In this document: piece after piece, positions 31,759-39,546 of the stretch
Layout of the letters: each line of letters starts with the position of its first letter
Position numbering within the stretch: position 1 is the first letter of the stretch
Notes under the pieces: model-generated
Told to the model about the DNA's origin: nothing
The model's database searches: none
Seen by the model: only the letters and a program-made list of their open reading frames with translations
Program-made: the position numbers and the translations under genes
DNA from: Planctomycetota bacterium
GTDB taxonomy: Bacteria; Planctomycetota; Planctomycetia; Gemmatales; Gemmataceae
DNA length: 43,721 bases
Reading direction: 5' to 3'
Assembly: GCA_021413735.1 (NCBI GenBank)
Contig: JAIOPV010000197.1
Coordinates: 1 to 43,721, forward strand

Positions 31759-32625
31759 TCACTTCTTCGCAACCGTCTTCTTCTTGCGTGCGGCGAACTC
31801 AGCGGCACGACCTCGACGAACGATCCCGTCTTCGGGAGCAGTTGTCGCGGGACTCGGCGTGCCACCCTTCGCAGGTTCAGGCTTCAGCAACGCTTCGAGG
31901 GCAGCTCGCGTCAGCACGAGTCGCTTCTGCTTCAGCACGGTGTAGCAGTTGAACTCGCCCGCTGGCAGAACCTTCACGCCTTCGATGTTGCGAGCCGACT
32001 TGTAGATGTTCTGGTCGAGGCCTGCGGTGCCGATCAGAACCGTCGTGTCGGCGAGGCTCACGTCCTTTTCGCCGGTCTCCGTCACCTTCTTGCCAATCTT
32101 GATCGCCTTCAGAACCCCTGTGATCTCTTTCGTCTTCGGTGCCGTCAGCACCAGTTCATCGAGGATCACGGCTTCCTTGTCCATGAACTTGGACAGGATC
32201 GCCATGCGGGTCGCGGCCTTCACGGCCTTCTTCGGCAGGTGATATTCGTAGTCGCGTGGCTTCGGGCCTTTCGCGGTACCACCACCACGGCGCTTGTTGG
32301 ATCGCTTGGTGCCGACGCGGGCGTTGCCGGTGCCCTTCTGGCGGAAGAGCTTCTTCGTGCTGCCCGCAACCTGACCGCGGCGAAGCGTGTGGTGAGTACC
32401 AGCTCGCTGATTGGCGAGGTACATCACAACAACGTCGTGCATCAGTTGACGGCTGATCTTCCCGCCGAACGCGGCTGGGTCGATCTCGACGGTACCTTTG
32501 TCGGCACCGGCTTTATCTACAACGCGGACGGTGATCTTGTCCGTAACCTCGACAATCCGAGGCGGCGACGACGCGATTCCGTTGCCCGCAACTGGGGCAG
32601 AGTCCGGCGTGGTATTTTCAGCCAT
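31759..32625 (-). CDS. rplD: 50S ribosomal protein L4 with terminal extensions
   Basis: L4 reaches into the exit tunnel and in enteric bacteria represses its own operon. The core shows NQRAGTHHTLRRGQVAGSTK, FRQKGTGNARVGTKRSNKRR and GGTAKGPKPRDY, the tunnel loop. About 28 residues precede the normal start and about 45 follow the normal end (Lys/Ala/Pro-rich), giving 288 residues against about 205. It follows an intrinsic terminator that separates it from rpsJ. rplC, which normally comes between rpsJ and rplD, is not present. Confidence 0.96.
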   Translation of the reverse strand: MAENTTPDSAPVAGNGIASSPPRIVEVTDKITVRVVDKAGADKGTVEIDPAAFGGKISRQLMHDVVVMYLANQRAGTHHTLRRGQVAGSTKKLFRQKGTGNARVGTKRSNKRRGGGTAKGPKPRDYEYHLPKKAVKAATRMAILSKFMDKEAVILDELVLTAPKTKEITGVLKAIKIGKKVTETGEKDVSLADTTVLIGTAGLDQNIYKSARNIEGVKVLPAGEFNCYTVLKQKRLVLTRAALEALLKPEPAKGGTPSPATTAPEDGIVRRGRAAEFAARKKKTVAKK

Positions 32626-32732
32626 TGTTCAGCCACTCCTGGCCCCACCAGCACCGAATTGCTCGGTGTTGCCGCTGAGTTGACTCTCCGTTTTTCAGGA
32701 GAATCGGCGGCGAAGCGGGGTTGCTTCTGCAT

Positions 32733-32780
32733 AAAAACCGCCCGCCAGTTTTGGCCTCGGGTGAGGCACCACGGCGGGCG
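32733..32780 (-). terminator. Intrinsic terminator after rpsJ
   Basis: On the minus strand a CGCCCGCC/GGCGGGCG stem (32773-32780 with 32739-32746) encloses a small GCCTC/GAGGC hairpin and is followed by GTTTTT (32733-32737). This is a strong terminator with its end 58 bases after the rpsJ stop. It implies that rpsJ can be transcribed apart from the rplD operon. Confidence 0.85.
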
Positions 32781-32838
32781 AGAGATATAGTTCTATCGTG
32801 TTATGAAGCGTCGTCAACGCGCCCACACGATATTTTCA

Positions 32839-33168
32839 TCAACCAGCTGCGATCACTCGAATCTTGATGTCCACGCCTGGTGGCAGGCTCAGACCCTTGT
32901 TGAGCGCTTCGATCGTGCGCTGCGTTGGGCGCAGGATGTCGATGAGTCGCTTGTGGGTTCGGATCTCGAACTGCTCGCGGCTCTTTCGGTCGATGTGAGG
33001 CGACCGCAGAACGGTGTACCGCTCAATTCGCGTTGGCAGCGGAATCGGCCCGTGAACGTCGGCTCCGGTTTCCTTCGCCGTGGCGAGGATTTCGCTTGCG
33101 GTTCGGTCGAGAACCTCGTGATCGTAGCCTTCCATCCGGATGCGGATGCGTTCGTTCGTCAGGGCCAC
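32839..33168 (-). CDS. rpsJ: 30S ribosomal protein S10
   Basis: S10 is in the head of the small subunit and also pairs with NusB in antitermination. The 109 residues show [51 protein letters not shown] and [12 protein letters not shown]. The start is GTG 33168 ([10 protein letters not shown]), chosen because GAGGAG lies six bases upstream and homology starts there. It is the first gene of the cluster and is divergent from a secreted-protein gene. A terminator follows. Confidence 0.95.
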   Translation of the reverse strand: MALTNERIRIRMEGYDHEVLDRTASEILATAKETGADVHGPIPLPTRIERYTVLRSPHIDRKSREQFEIRTHKRLIDILRPTQRTIEALNKGLSLPPGVDIKIRVIAAG

Positions 33169-33508
33169 ACTCAACTCCTCGTTCGCGTTCCCATGAAGTG
33201 GGAAAGCTTCAAAGTAGGTGCGACCAGTACAACCGTCAAGGGAACGGAGCGGGATTTCGCGATCTGCCGCTGACGGCGCCGGGGGCCGTTTCATTCTGCG
33301 GTTTTTGGTTTGTGGGCGGGGCACTCTTGCCCCGCATCGCGATTGGAGTGGGGCAAGAGTGCCCCACTTACCCGAGAATGAAACGGCCCTGCCAGCGGCG
33401 CATCCGGGCTTTTTCGTTTCACCGAGTCGGGCTATAAGACCGCAATTGTGGGGCGTCGGTCCGTTTGTCGGGCAGCCCCGTTTCGGATTGTTGCAGAGGA
33501 GTTCTCGT
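33169..33508. other. Divergent intergenic region upstream of rpsJ
   Basis: A 340-base region between rpsJ (minus) and a secreted-protein gene (plus) that must hold both promoters. It contains the nested palindrome at 33283-33389. I see no small gene and no promoter I would trust. Confidence 0.5.
33283..33389. repeat. Nested palindrome between divergent genes
   Basis: An outer perfect 15-bp pair (GGGCCGTTTCATTCT at 33283-33297 with its complement at 33375-33389) encloses an inner perfect 16-bp pair (GGGGCACTCTTGCCCC at 33318-33333 with GGGGCAAGAGTGCCCC at 33350-33365). Each inner arm can also fold on itself. It lies upstream of both genes, so it is not a terminator for either. Confidence 0.88.
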
Positions 33509-34363
33509 ATGCGACCCGCCGGCTTCACCCTCGCCGCCTTTCTCATCGGCGTCACGGTGGTGTCCGGGCAGCAGCCCGTGCCGCCAGCAGCACCCGGTGG
33601 GCAGGTTCCGCCGTTGCCCCCAGCCGCGCCACCCGCCGACCCCAAACTCGATGCCCACCTCGCCGGGTGGGAAAAGACCATGGGGAAGCTCATCAACTTC
33701 CGGTTCGTGCTCGATCTCAAGCGAACCGAAGCCACATTCAAGACCGAGCGTGGATATTCCGGCGTCGTGCTGTTCATGAAGCCGAACTTCACAGTTCTGC
33801 GACTGAATAACGACAGCGACAAGACCGGTGCCGACTACGAAGCCGTCATCTGCGATGGGAAATCGTTCTACGAGTACAACGGACTCGCCAAGACCATCAC
33901 CGAACACAAGATCCCGAACTCCGCGACCAAACCCGGTGCCCCGACCGACAATTTCATGCTCGACATGCTCTCCGGCATGAAAGCCAAGGACGCCAAAGAA
34001 CGCTTCGATCTCACACTCTTCAAGGAAGACGCCTACTACGTCTACCTCGACGTGAAAGCGTTGAATCCCAACGACAAGAAAGACTTCACACAGCTCCGCA
34101 TGGCTCTGTATGGCCCGAATACGAAGACGCCATATCTGCCTGCTCAGGTGTATATGTCGAAGCCCAACGGCGACACGGAAGTGTGGAAGTTCAAAGACCC
34201 ACAGACGGACATTCCGAACCTGACCCCAAAGCACTTCGAGGCTCAGAAGATTCCAGGCTGGAAGGAACAAGAAGGCGGAAAACCACCAGCGCCGTCGGGG
34301 GTTGGCCCCGGTCAGCCGAAGTTGCCTCCGGGGATGGTTCGCCCGGACCTCCCCAAGAAGTAA
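33509..34363 (+). CDS. Secreted planctomycete protein, TIGR03009-like
   Basis: A 284-residue exported protein. A signal peptide ([17 protein letters not shown]) and a Pro-rich linker (about residues 20-45) precede a domain with [40 protein letters not shown] and [13 protein letters not shown]. This resembles TIGR03009, a planctomycete-specific paralogous family whose fold may be like the lipoprotein carrier LolA. That is from memory and is not verified. The C-terminus is Pro-rich ([13 protein letters not shown]). ATG 33509 is preferred, with GAGGAG eight bases upstream. Function unknown. A terminator follows. Confidence 0.75.
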   Translation: MRPAGFTLAAFLIGVTVVSGQQPVPPAAPGGQVPPLPPAAPPADPKLDAHLAGWEKTMGKLINFRFVLDLKRTEATFKTERGYSGVVLFMKPNFTVLRLNNDSDKTGADYEAVICDGKSFYEYNGLAKTITEHKIPNSATKPGAPTDNFMLDMLSGMKAKDAKERFDLTLFKEDAYYVYLDVKALNPNDKKDFTQLRMALYGPNTKTPYLPAQVYMSKPNGDTEVWKFKDPQTDIPNLTPKHFEAQKIPGWKEQEGGKPPAPSGVGPGQPKLPPGMVRPDLPKK

Positions 34364-34386
34364 TTTCCACCTGATTCCCTCTCTGT

Positions 34387-34412
34387 GCCGCTCCTTTTTG
34401 GGGCGGCTTTTT
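34387..34412 (+). terminator. Intrinsic terminator
   Basis: GCCGCTCC (34387-34394) pairs with GGGGCGGC (34400-34407), loop TTTTT, followed by TTTTT. It ends transcription of the preceding secreted-protein gene. Confidence 0.88.
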
Positions 34413-34506
34413 GCATTTCTCATCCCCTTTTCACCGTCGAGACGTAACGATGTGGTCAGTTGGCGATTGTCGTCACAGTTCTGCTCAACTCTCGGGAGAA
34501 TATGCC

Positions 34507-35214
34507 ATGCGTGGAATGCGTTTCGCAGTGGCCGGGGTGCTTGCACTCGGGATGGTCGGTCTCGCACAGGCTCAGTTCCGTCCGGGTGGTGGCGGTGGCG
34601 GCGGCGGCCCTGCTTTCTTGGTCGGCAACAAGGCCGTGCAAGAAGATCTCAAGCTGAGTGAGGATCAGATCACGAAGTTGAAGGAGTGGGGCAAGGAATT
34701 CCAGAAGAAAGCAGCCGAGATCCGCAAGGACAAGGGCGTTGAGTTCAGCAAGGGCGGCTTCGGCAAGATCGAGCCCGAAATGCGTGAGAAGATGGACGCC
34801 GCCAACGCTGAAATCTCGAAGGTTGCTTACAAGGAACTGGCCGATGTGCTGAAGAAGGAGCAGATCGATCGCCTCAAGCAGATCTCGACCCAACAGCAGG
34901 GCACGGGTGCGTTCACCAACGCCGAAGTGGTCGATGCTCTCAAACTGACCGCCGCTCAGAAAGACTCCGTCAAGGGAATCACGGGCGATCTCGCGAAGGA
35001 CACCAAGGAAATCTTTGGCGAGCCGACGAAGGGTAAACCGGACTTCACGAAGTTGGAGGAGAACATGAAGAAAGTTCAGAAGCTCCAGAAGGAATACATG
35101 GGCAAGCTGGAAGATATCCTCGACGATTCGCAGAAGAAGATCTGGAAGGATCTGAAGGGCGAAGCGTTCGACACCAGCAAACTGCAGTTCCAGTTCCCGA
35201 AGAAGAAAGACTGA
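34507..35214 (+). CDS. Secreted helical protein with LTXXQ-like repeats
   Basis: A 235-residue protein with a signal peptide (FAVAGVLALGMVGLAQAQ), then a Gly-rich stretch (GGGGGGGGPAF), then long charged helices. Two segments, LKLSEDQITKLKEW and LKLTAAQKDSVKG, match the LTxxQ pattern of the CpxP/Spy-like family, and many planctomycetes encode similar proteins. It is likely periplasmic and helical; Spy-type proteins act as chaperones, but this is not established here. ATG 34507 is chosen with GGGAG nearby. It lies between a terminator and a palindromic repeat, so it is likely monocistronic. Confidence 0.75.
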   Translation: MRGMRFAVAGVLALGMVGLAQAQFRPGGGGGGGGPAFLVGNKAVQEDLKLSEDQITKLKEWGKEFQKKAAEIRKDKGVEFSKGGFGKIEPEMREKMDAANAEISKVAYKELADVLKKEQIDRLKQISTQQQGTGAFTNAEVVDALKLTAAQKDSVKGITGDLAKDTKEIFGEPTKGKPDFTKLEENMKKVQKLQKEYMGKLEDILDDSQKKIWKDLKGEAFDTSKLQFQFPKKKD

Positions 35215-35246
35215 TCGGTTGCTGCTTGATCGAATTCCTTTGCGAG

Positions 35247-35306
35247 CCACGGGGTTGATCCCCGTGGTCTTTGACTTTTGAGAGGACCACGGGGCTTATC
35301 CCACGG
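35247..35306. repeat. Two CCACGGGG-type palindrome copies
   Basis: The first copy (35247-35267) is perfect: CCACGGGG, loop TTGAT, CCCCGTGG. The second (35287-35306) keeps the left half and a CTTAT loop, but its right half lost bases (CCCACGG). Both resemble 30278-30304. They lie between convergent genes. Confidence 0.8.
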
Positions 35307-35324
35307 TTCACAATCGACGCTCGG

Positions 35325-36359
35325 TTACACCCACTTCATCATCACGCCAAGGTAGTTGTCCTTGTCCTTCAGCAATCCCTCGTAGGCATCGCCCATCTGC
35401 TCCGGGGTGATGGTGTGCGTCACCAAGCCCGCGAGGCTCAACCGACCGCTCGCCAACTGCCGCAATAACCACATCTGAGCCTTGTTGATGTCCCAGGCTC
35501 CGGCGAGCCGCGTGTGCGCTGCCTCGAACAGCATGTTCCCGTGGGCACCGGTCACCTCGATGTACCGGCGGTGCAGGTCGTCGTAGAAGTTCACATCCTT
35601 CGCGATTCCTCGCGGACTGCCGACCACAACTACCTGCCCCGCGTCGCAAGCCAGGCTCATCGCCGTCGGAATCGCTGCCGGAACGCCGGTCGCGTCGGCC
35701 ACGACTTCCGCACCCTTCGCGTTCAAGAACGCGGCGAGTTGCTGCTTCGTGTCGCCTGCCGTTGGGTCGATGACATGATCCGCACCCGCTGCGAGAGCCG
35801 CGTCGCGTCGCATCTTCACGGCGTCGATGCCGACGACAGGCGACATGCCCGCTGCGAGCATGCACCGCAATGAGAATTGACCGATGATGCCCAGCCCCAG
35901 CACCGCACCGCTGCGACCGAGCGTTAGTCCGGCTCGCACGGACGCACCCATGCCGTAACGCGAAATGCACGCGACCGCGGCCTTCTCGAAGCTCAACGAA
36001 TCGGGCATCTTCCACACCCGGCAGCGTTCGTGGCCGACGGTCAGCAACTCCGCAGAAGCGTGGTTGCCGGGGTAGCTGACGCGGTCGCCCTCCTGAAAGC
36101 CGCCGGGGAAGTCTTTGCCGACCTTCAGCACGCGACCCGCAGCGGAGTAGCCGGAACGGAATGGGAACTTCCAGTCGGGCAGGTTCGGGTCTTTGAGCCA
36201 CTGGTGCGTGCCGGTGTACACGGCGAGTTCGGTGCCTGCGCTGATGGCGGAGTATTCCGCAGCGATGAGGATTTGATTCGGGGCGGGGTCGGCGAGTTCG
36301 ACTTCGCGAACGCCGGTCTTGAATGGCTCAGTAATAACAGCTTGACGTGCGCGAACCAT
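35325..36359 (-). CDS. Zinc-type alcohol dehydrogenase-like (MDR) oxidoreductase
   Basis: A 344-residue medium-chain dehydrogenase/reductase. The nucleotide-binding motif GLGIIGQFSLRCM (about residues 152-165) and the GroES-like N-terminal part (YSAISAGTELAVYTGTH) are present. The catalytic zinc cysteine of classic alcohol dehydrogenases is not seen; the ISAGTE form is typical of a subgroup related to BchC and similar sugar or pigment dehydrogenases that lack that ligand. The reaction cannot be told from sequence. It is divergent from the zinc-ribbon gene that follows. Confidence 0.85.
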   Translation of the reverse strand: MVRARQAVITEPFKTGVREVELADPAPNQILIAAEYSAISAGTELAVYTGTHQWLKDPNLPDWKFPFRSGYSAAGRVLKVGKDFPGGFQEGDRVSYPGNHASAELLTVGHERCRVWKMPDSLSFEKAAVACISRYGMGASVRAGLTLGRSGAVLGLGIIGQFSLRCMLAAGMSPVVGIDAVKMRRDAALAAGADHVIDPTAGDTKQQLAAFLNAKGAEVVADATGVPAAIPTAMSLACDAGQVVVVGSPRGIAKDVNFYDDLHRRYIEVTGAHGNMLFEAAHTRLAGAWDINKAQMWLLRQLASGRLSLAGLVTHTITPEQMGDAYEGLLKDKDNYLGVMMKWV

Positions 36360-36505
36360 TGCGGGCCTCTGAGAGAATGTCGGCGGGAGTGCGATTTGCG
36401 AATTGTAGATGGCAGGGCGAAGAGTGGCGAATCACGCATTACGCTCGAATTCGCCGTTTTGGACGCTAGGATGTTCGAATATCACTGTTAAACACGGATA
36501 ACTAC

Positions 36506-37459
36506 ATGCCCATTACCGTTGTTTGCTCAGTTTGCAACGCCCCGTACACGCTTCGCGATGAGTACGCTGGCCGTCGTGTGAAGTGCCCCAGTTGTCAAAA
36601 CTTGCTCGACGTGCCGGAACTGTCCGCGGTCCCAGTTCCGGTCGCAGACCCGAGCGAGGCAGACTTTTCCGATGACCTCCCCGAAGAGTTCCGCCGCGAC
36701 AAGTTTCTGCTCCGTCAGAAGCTCTGGGCGATCAAGGAGAAGTACCGTGTCGCGGACGAAGAGGGCGAGCCGATCTTGTACGTCGAGCGACCGGTTTACT
36801 TCACGCAGGGTTGCATCGCAATCGTGGCCGGTATCCCGATCATTATTGGGGCAATCGTGCTGGCTGCGTTTGTTGCGGACCAGATGAAGGGCGAGGCGGG
36901 TGGAATCGCGGCAGTGGTCGTCGGTGGGATTGGTGCCCTGATCGGGTTGGCGGTTATCATCGCCCTGTATCCCAAACGGCACGTTCAGTTCTACACGGAT
37001 GAATCGAAACGAACGCTCGTGTTGGAGGCGAAGCAAGATCAGAAGATCGCGTTCATCAACTTCTGGTACACGCTCACCGACGAGAACGGCGAAGTGCTCG
37101 TCCGGTTCCGCAAGAACTTCGTCCACGGGATCCTCCGCAAACGCTGGTTCATTCATGCTCCGAACGGCGAGATTCTGTTCGAGGTGAAGGAAGACTCCAT
37201 TATCCTTTCGCTGTTGCGTCGAACGGTTGGGTCGATCGTGGATGAAATTCCGCTGTTGGGCCTGGTGATCGCCGCGGCATTGCGGACGAACTTCATCTTC
37301 ACTCGCTACGGCGAAACGAAGGTTCTGGGCGAGTTCAATCGCCGTTTGACGCTCCTCGACCGGTATGTTCTTGATCTGAGCGACGACCCCGGACGTGAGA
37401 TCGATCGTCGCGTGGCTGTCGCGATGGGCGTATTGCTCGACACCGGCGAACGACGTTAG
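36506..37459 (+). CDS. Zinc-ribbon, two-TM, LURP/scramblase-like domain protein
   Basis: A 317-residue protein. A short zinc ribbon has cysteines C7, C10, C27 and C30 (CSVC, then CPSC), as in MJ0042-type ribbons common in planctomycetes. Residues about 62-95 (RDKFLLRQKLWAIKEKYRVADEEGEPILYVE) begin a LURP-one/Tubby-like or scramblase-like beta fold. Two membrane segments follow at about 101-125 and 132-156 (GCIAIVAGIPIIIGAIVLAA). The fold continues afterwards (VQFYTDESKRTLVLEAK, VRFRKNFVHGILRKRWF). So a membrane hairpin seems inserted into the barrel. A link to lipids is possible, as for scramblase-like proteins, but is only inference. It ends with TAG. Confidence 0.65.
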   Translation: MPITVVCSVCNAPYTLRDEYAGRRVKCPSCQNLLDVPELSAVPVPVADPSEADFSDDLPEEFRRDKFLLRQKLWAIKEKYRVADEEGEPILYVERPVYFTQGCIAIVAGIPIIIGAIVLAAFVADQMKGEAGGIAAVVVGGIGALIGLAVIIALYPKRHVQFYTDESKRTLVLEAKQDQKIAFINFWYTLTDENGEVLVRFRKNFVHGILRKRWFIHAPNGEILFEVKEDSIILSLLRRTVGSIVDEIPLLGLVIAAALRTNFIFTRYGETKVLGEFNRRLTLLDRYVLDLSDDPGREIDRRVAVAMGVLLDTGERR

Positions 37460-37532
37460 GAAATCAAGTGTCACTGCGTTTATCTTCCGGTAGGTGCCGC
37501 GAGCCGCATTTAACACACTCGGAGAGCAGGCG

Positions 37533-38297
37533 GTGAGCAACGGGCTTCACGATGACCACGACGACGTTCTCGAAATCGGTTCGCACATGCTGCACCGAGA
37601 GCGTGCCGAATTCGAGGACGGAATGGGCTTCTTCCCGCCCGTCACGATTGTGCTTTGCGTGTTGTGTGTCGTGGCGTTCTTCGCGCAGTTGGCCATCGGC
37701 GCGTTGAAGAGTGAGCAGGCGATACTTGATGCTGGCGCGATGAGCGGACCGCTCGTTCAGGCTGGCGAAGTGTGGCGAATGGGTTCGGCCATGTTCCTGC
37801 ATGGCAGCCCCGATCACCTCATCGGCAACCTGATCGTGTTGTACATCCTGGGCATGGCTGCCGAGCACGCCTACGGTTCGACGCAGTTTCTCGTTCTGTA
37901 TGTGTTCGCGGGAATCGTCGGGTCAGCGTTCAGCATGATCCACGGTCAGCCGTCGGTGGGGGCTTCCGGGGCGGTGTTCGGAATTGCGGGCGGCGTGGTC
38001 GCGTTCTTTGTGTTGCATCACTCGGCGTTCCGATTGCGAGATGCTCGCGTCGGCACGGTGCTCGCGATCTGGGCGGTGTATCAGATTGGGCTTGGGTTCA
38101 TGAATCCGCTCGTGGATAACATGGCCCACCTTGGCGGGTTCATCGGCGGGTTCGTGATCGGAATCGTGATGGATCGCCGACTCCAGGGCGGCACCGGCGG
38201 CGATCCCACGCGACCGGGTCAGGGAATGGCTCTGCTCGCGGCGATTGGCGTTCTCTTCTACACCGCGATCAATCTCGTTCCTCGCCTGATGAAGTGA
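37533..38297 (+). CDS. Rhomboid-family intramembrane serine protease
   Basis: A 254-residue intramembrane protease. The catalytic dyad is Ser145 in GASGAVFG and His199 in NMAHLGGFIGG. Other family marks are FLHGSPDHLIGNLIVL (the HxxxN stretch in helix 2) and about six membrane segments. The N-terminal 40 residues are hydrophilic. GTG 37533 is preferred because GGAG lies about eight bases upstream; a GTG at 37494 is an alternative with no good site. Substrates are unknown. It follows the zinc-ribbon gene by about 70 bases. Confidence 0.92.
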   Translation: MSNGLHDDHDDVLEIGSHMLHRERAEFEDGMGFFPPVTIVLCVLCVVAFFAQLAIGALKSEQAILDAGAMSGPLVQAGEVWRMGSAMFLHGSPDHLIGNLIVLYILGMAAEHAYGSTQFLVLYVFAGIVGSAFSMIHGQPSVGASGAVFGIAGGVVAFFVLHHSAFRLRDARVGTVLAIWAVYQIGLGFMNPLVDNMAHLGGFIGGFVIGIVMDRRLQGGTGGDPTRPGQGMALLAAIGVLFYTAINLVPRLMK

Positions 38298-38346
38298 ACC
38301 CTTGATGTTCGCCGCAAGTGGCGAAGGCATAAAGGTTGGAATTCGC

Positions 38347-38850
38347 ATGACAGCCGACGAAGTGATTCGCGTTCTGAATCTGCAACCGCATCCGGTCGAG
38401 GGTGGGTTCTTCCGCGAGACGTACCGCACCACCGCGACGCTTCCCGCTGGCACGCTGCCGTCGCACAACGGCGTTCGCGCAGTGTGTACGGCGATCTACT
38501 ATCTGCTGAAGCCAGGACACGTCTCGGAACTGCACGTGTTGCCGGGCGACGAAGTGTTTCACTTCTACCTGGGGTCGCCGGTGCGAATGCTGCAACTGTG
38601 GCCCGACGGCAGCGGCAAGGAAGTGGTACTCGGCTCCGACATCGTGGCTGGTCAGGTGCCGCAGTTGGTGGTGCCTGCGGGCGTGTGGCAAGGGACGCGG
38701 CTCGTCGGAGACAGCGGCTTCGCGCTGCTCGGCTGCACGGTGGCTCCTGGCTTTGACTACGCAGATTACCGCAATGCGAGCCGTGCGGAACTAACCGCGA
38801 AGTGGCCCGCGTTCACGGACGAGATCAAGCGACTCACACCGAAGGGATAG
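38347..38850 (+). CDS. Cupin family protein (DUF985 / Cupin_5)
   Basis: A 167-residue cupin of the DUF985 family. The sequence shows LQPHPVEGGFFRETYR at the start, AIYYLLKPGHVSELHVLPGDEVFHFYLG for cupin motif 1 (with the His and Glu metal ligands) and PAGVWQGTRL for motif 2, ending with VAPGFDYADYRNASRAEL. The family has unknown enzymatic function, although some members are described as sugar epimerase-like in fold. ATG 38347 is preferred by homology. A palindrome follows. Confidence 0.9.
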   Translation: MTADEVIRVLNLQPHPVEGGFFRETYRTTATLPAGTLPSHNGVRAVCTAIYYLLKPGHVSELHVLPGDEVFHFYLGSPVRMLQLWPDGSGKEVVLGSDIVAGQVPQLVVPAGVWQGTRLVGDSGFALLGCTVAPGFDYADYRNASRAELTAKWPAFTDEIKRLTPKG

Positions 38851-38876
38851 GCACGCGGCCTGGTCGTGTGTTCCTT

Positions 38877-38944
38877 TTGAGCAAGCCGCGACCGCAAGGG
38901 AGCGGTAGAGTTGTCCCGCTCCCTTGCGGTTGCGGCTCGCTCAA
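38877..38944. repeat. 29-bp imperfect palindrome
   Basis: Arms 38877-38905 and 38916-38944 pair over 29 positions with two mismatches (TTGAGCAAGCCGCGACCGCA type), loop TAGAGTTGTC. It lies 27 bases after the cupin stop and could serve as a terminator, although no T-run follows. Confidence 0.82.
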
Positions 38945-39137
38945 ATCTGATCAACCAGTCCGGCCGGATGCTTCAGCAGCGATTTCATGTCTCACCAAAG
39001 TTCCAGAAGGGCATTTCCGGTGTTAAGATGGGCACCTTCCGGACATGAACGCACTTCATCTGTGGCGTTAATTTCGCCACAAATATCGTTTTGGGTGACT
39101 GTTGCAATTACAATGACGATCTTTCTTCCGGACAGGT

Positions 39138-39183
39138 AAATTGGTTCCGGAGGTGGGGTGGGCATGTCGCCCGGAACCAATTT
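39138..39183. repeat. 13-bp palindrome upstream of the small BamE-like gene
   Basis: A perfect inverted repeat AAATTGGTTCCGG (39138-39150) and complement (39171-39183) with a 20-base G-rich loop. It is 90 bases upstream of the 39274 start. Confidence 0.75.
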
Positions 39184-39273
39184 CACGCCCAGGTAGAAAA
39201 GGCCGGATGGTTCGTCTTGTGGTGCGAGGGCCACGACGCTATCTCGGTCCCCTTCCAAAATCGGGGGACTGAC

Positions 39274-39546
39274 ATGTACGGGATTCTGCTCACGGTCGTA
39301 TTGTCGTGGCAAGTGATCGCTCCGTTCGCGATCAAGCCTGGGATGAGTCGAGAAAGTACAGAGGTGATGCTCGGCGAATTCGGCTCCGATTGGGTGGCCT
39401 TCGGTAACTCCGACAACCCCACCACAATCGTTCGCTATCACCGAGCCAACTGCTTCGTCTACTACGACGCGAGCCGCAAGGTCCAGTTCGTTCGCATCAC
39501 AGCGTCTTCAGATACTCAATCAGAGCCGAGCGTTCAGCGTCAGTGA
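39274..39546 (+). CDS. Small exported protein, SmpA/BamE-like
   Basis: A 90-residue protein. A short hydrophobic N-terminus (MYGILLTVVLSWQVIA) could be a signal or anchor. IKPGMSRESTEVMLGEFG then FVYYDASRKVQFVRI resembles the SmpA/OmlA (BamE) fold, where GMxxxxVxxLLG begins the first helix and a strand near the end carries the V.F pattern. ATG 39274 has GGGGG about six bases upstream; the frame is open further upstream but without any family match. The gene ends inside the convergent cytochrome gene, overlapping by 50 bases. Function is not established and the family call is tentative. Confidence 0.5.
   Translation: MYGILLTVVLSWQVIAPFAIKPGMSRESTEVMLGEFGSDWVAFGNSDNPTTIVRYHRANCFVYYDASRKVQFVRITASSDTQSEPSVQRQ

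Larger units (their letters stand above)
38851..39273. other. Gene-free stretch with palindromes
   Basis: About 420 bases between the cupin gene and a small secreted-protein gene. It holds the palindromes at 38877-38944 and 39138-39183 and a 7-bp hairpin TGTGGCG/CGCCACA (39061-39067 with 39075-39081). No open frame here has a convincing family or start. Confidence 0.5.

Noticed and set aside
32626..32838. A shortened rplC (L3) in the rpsJ-rplD gap
   Set aside because: No frame in the 213 bases carries L3 motifs, and a terminator occupies the middle.
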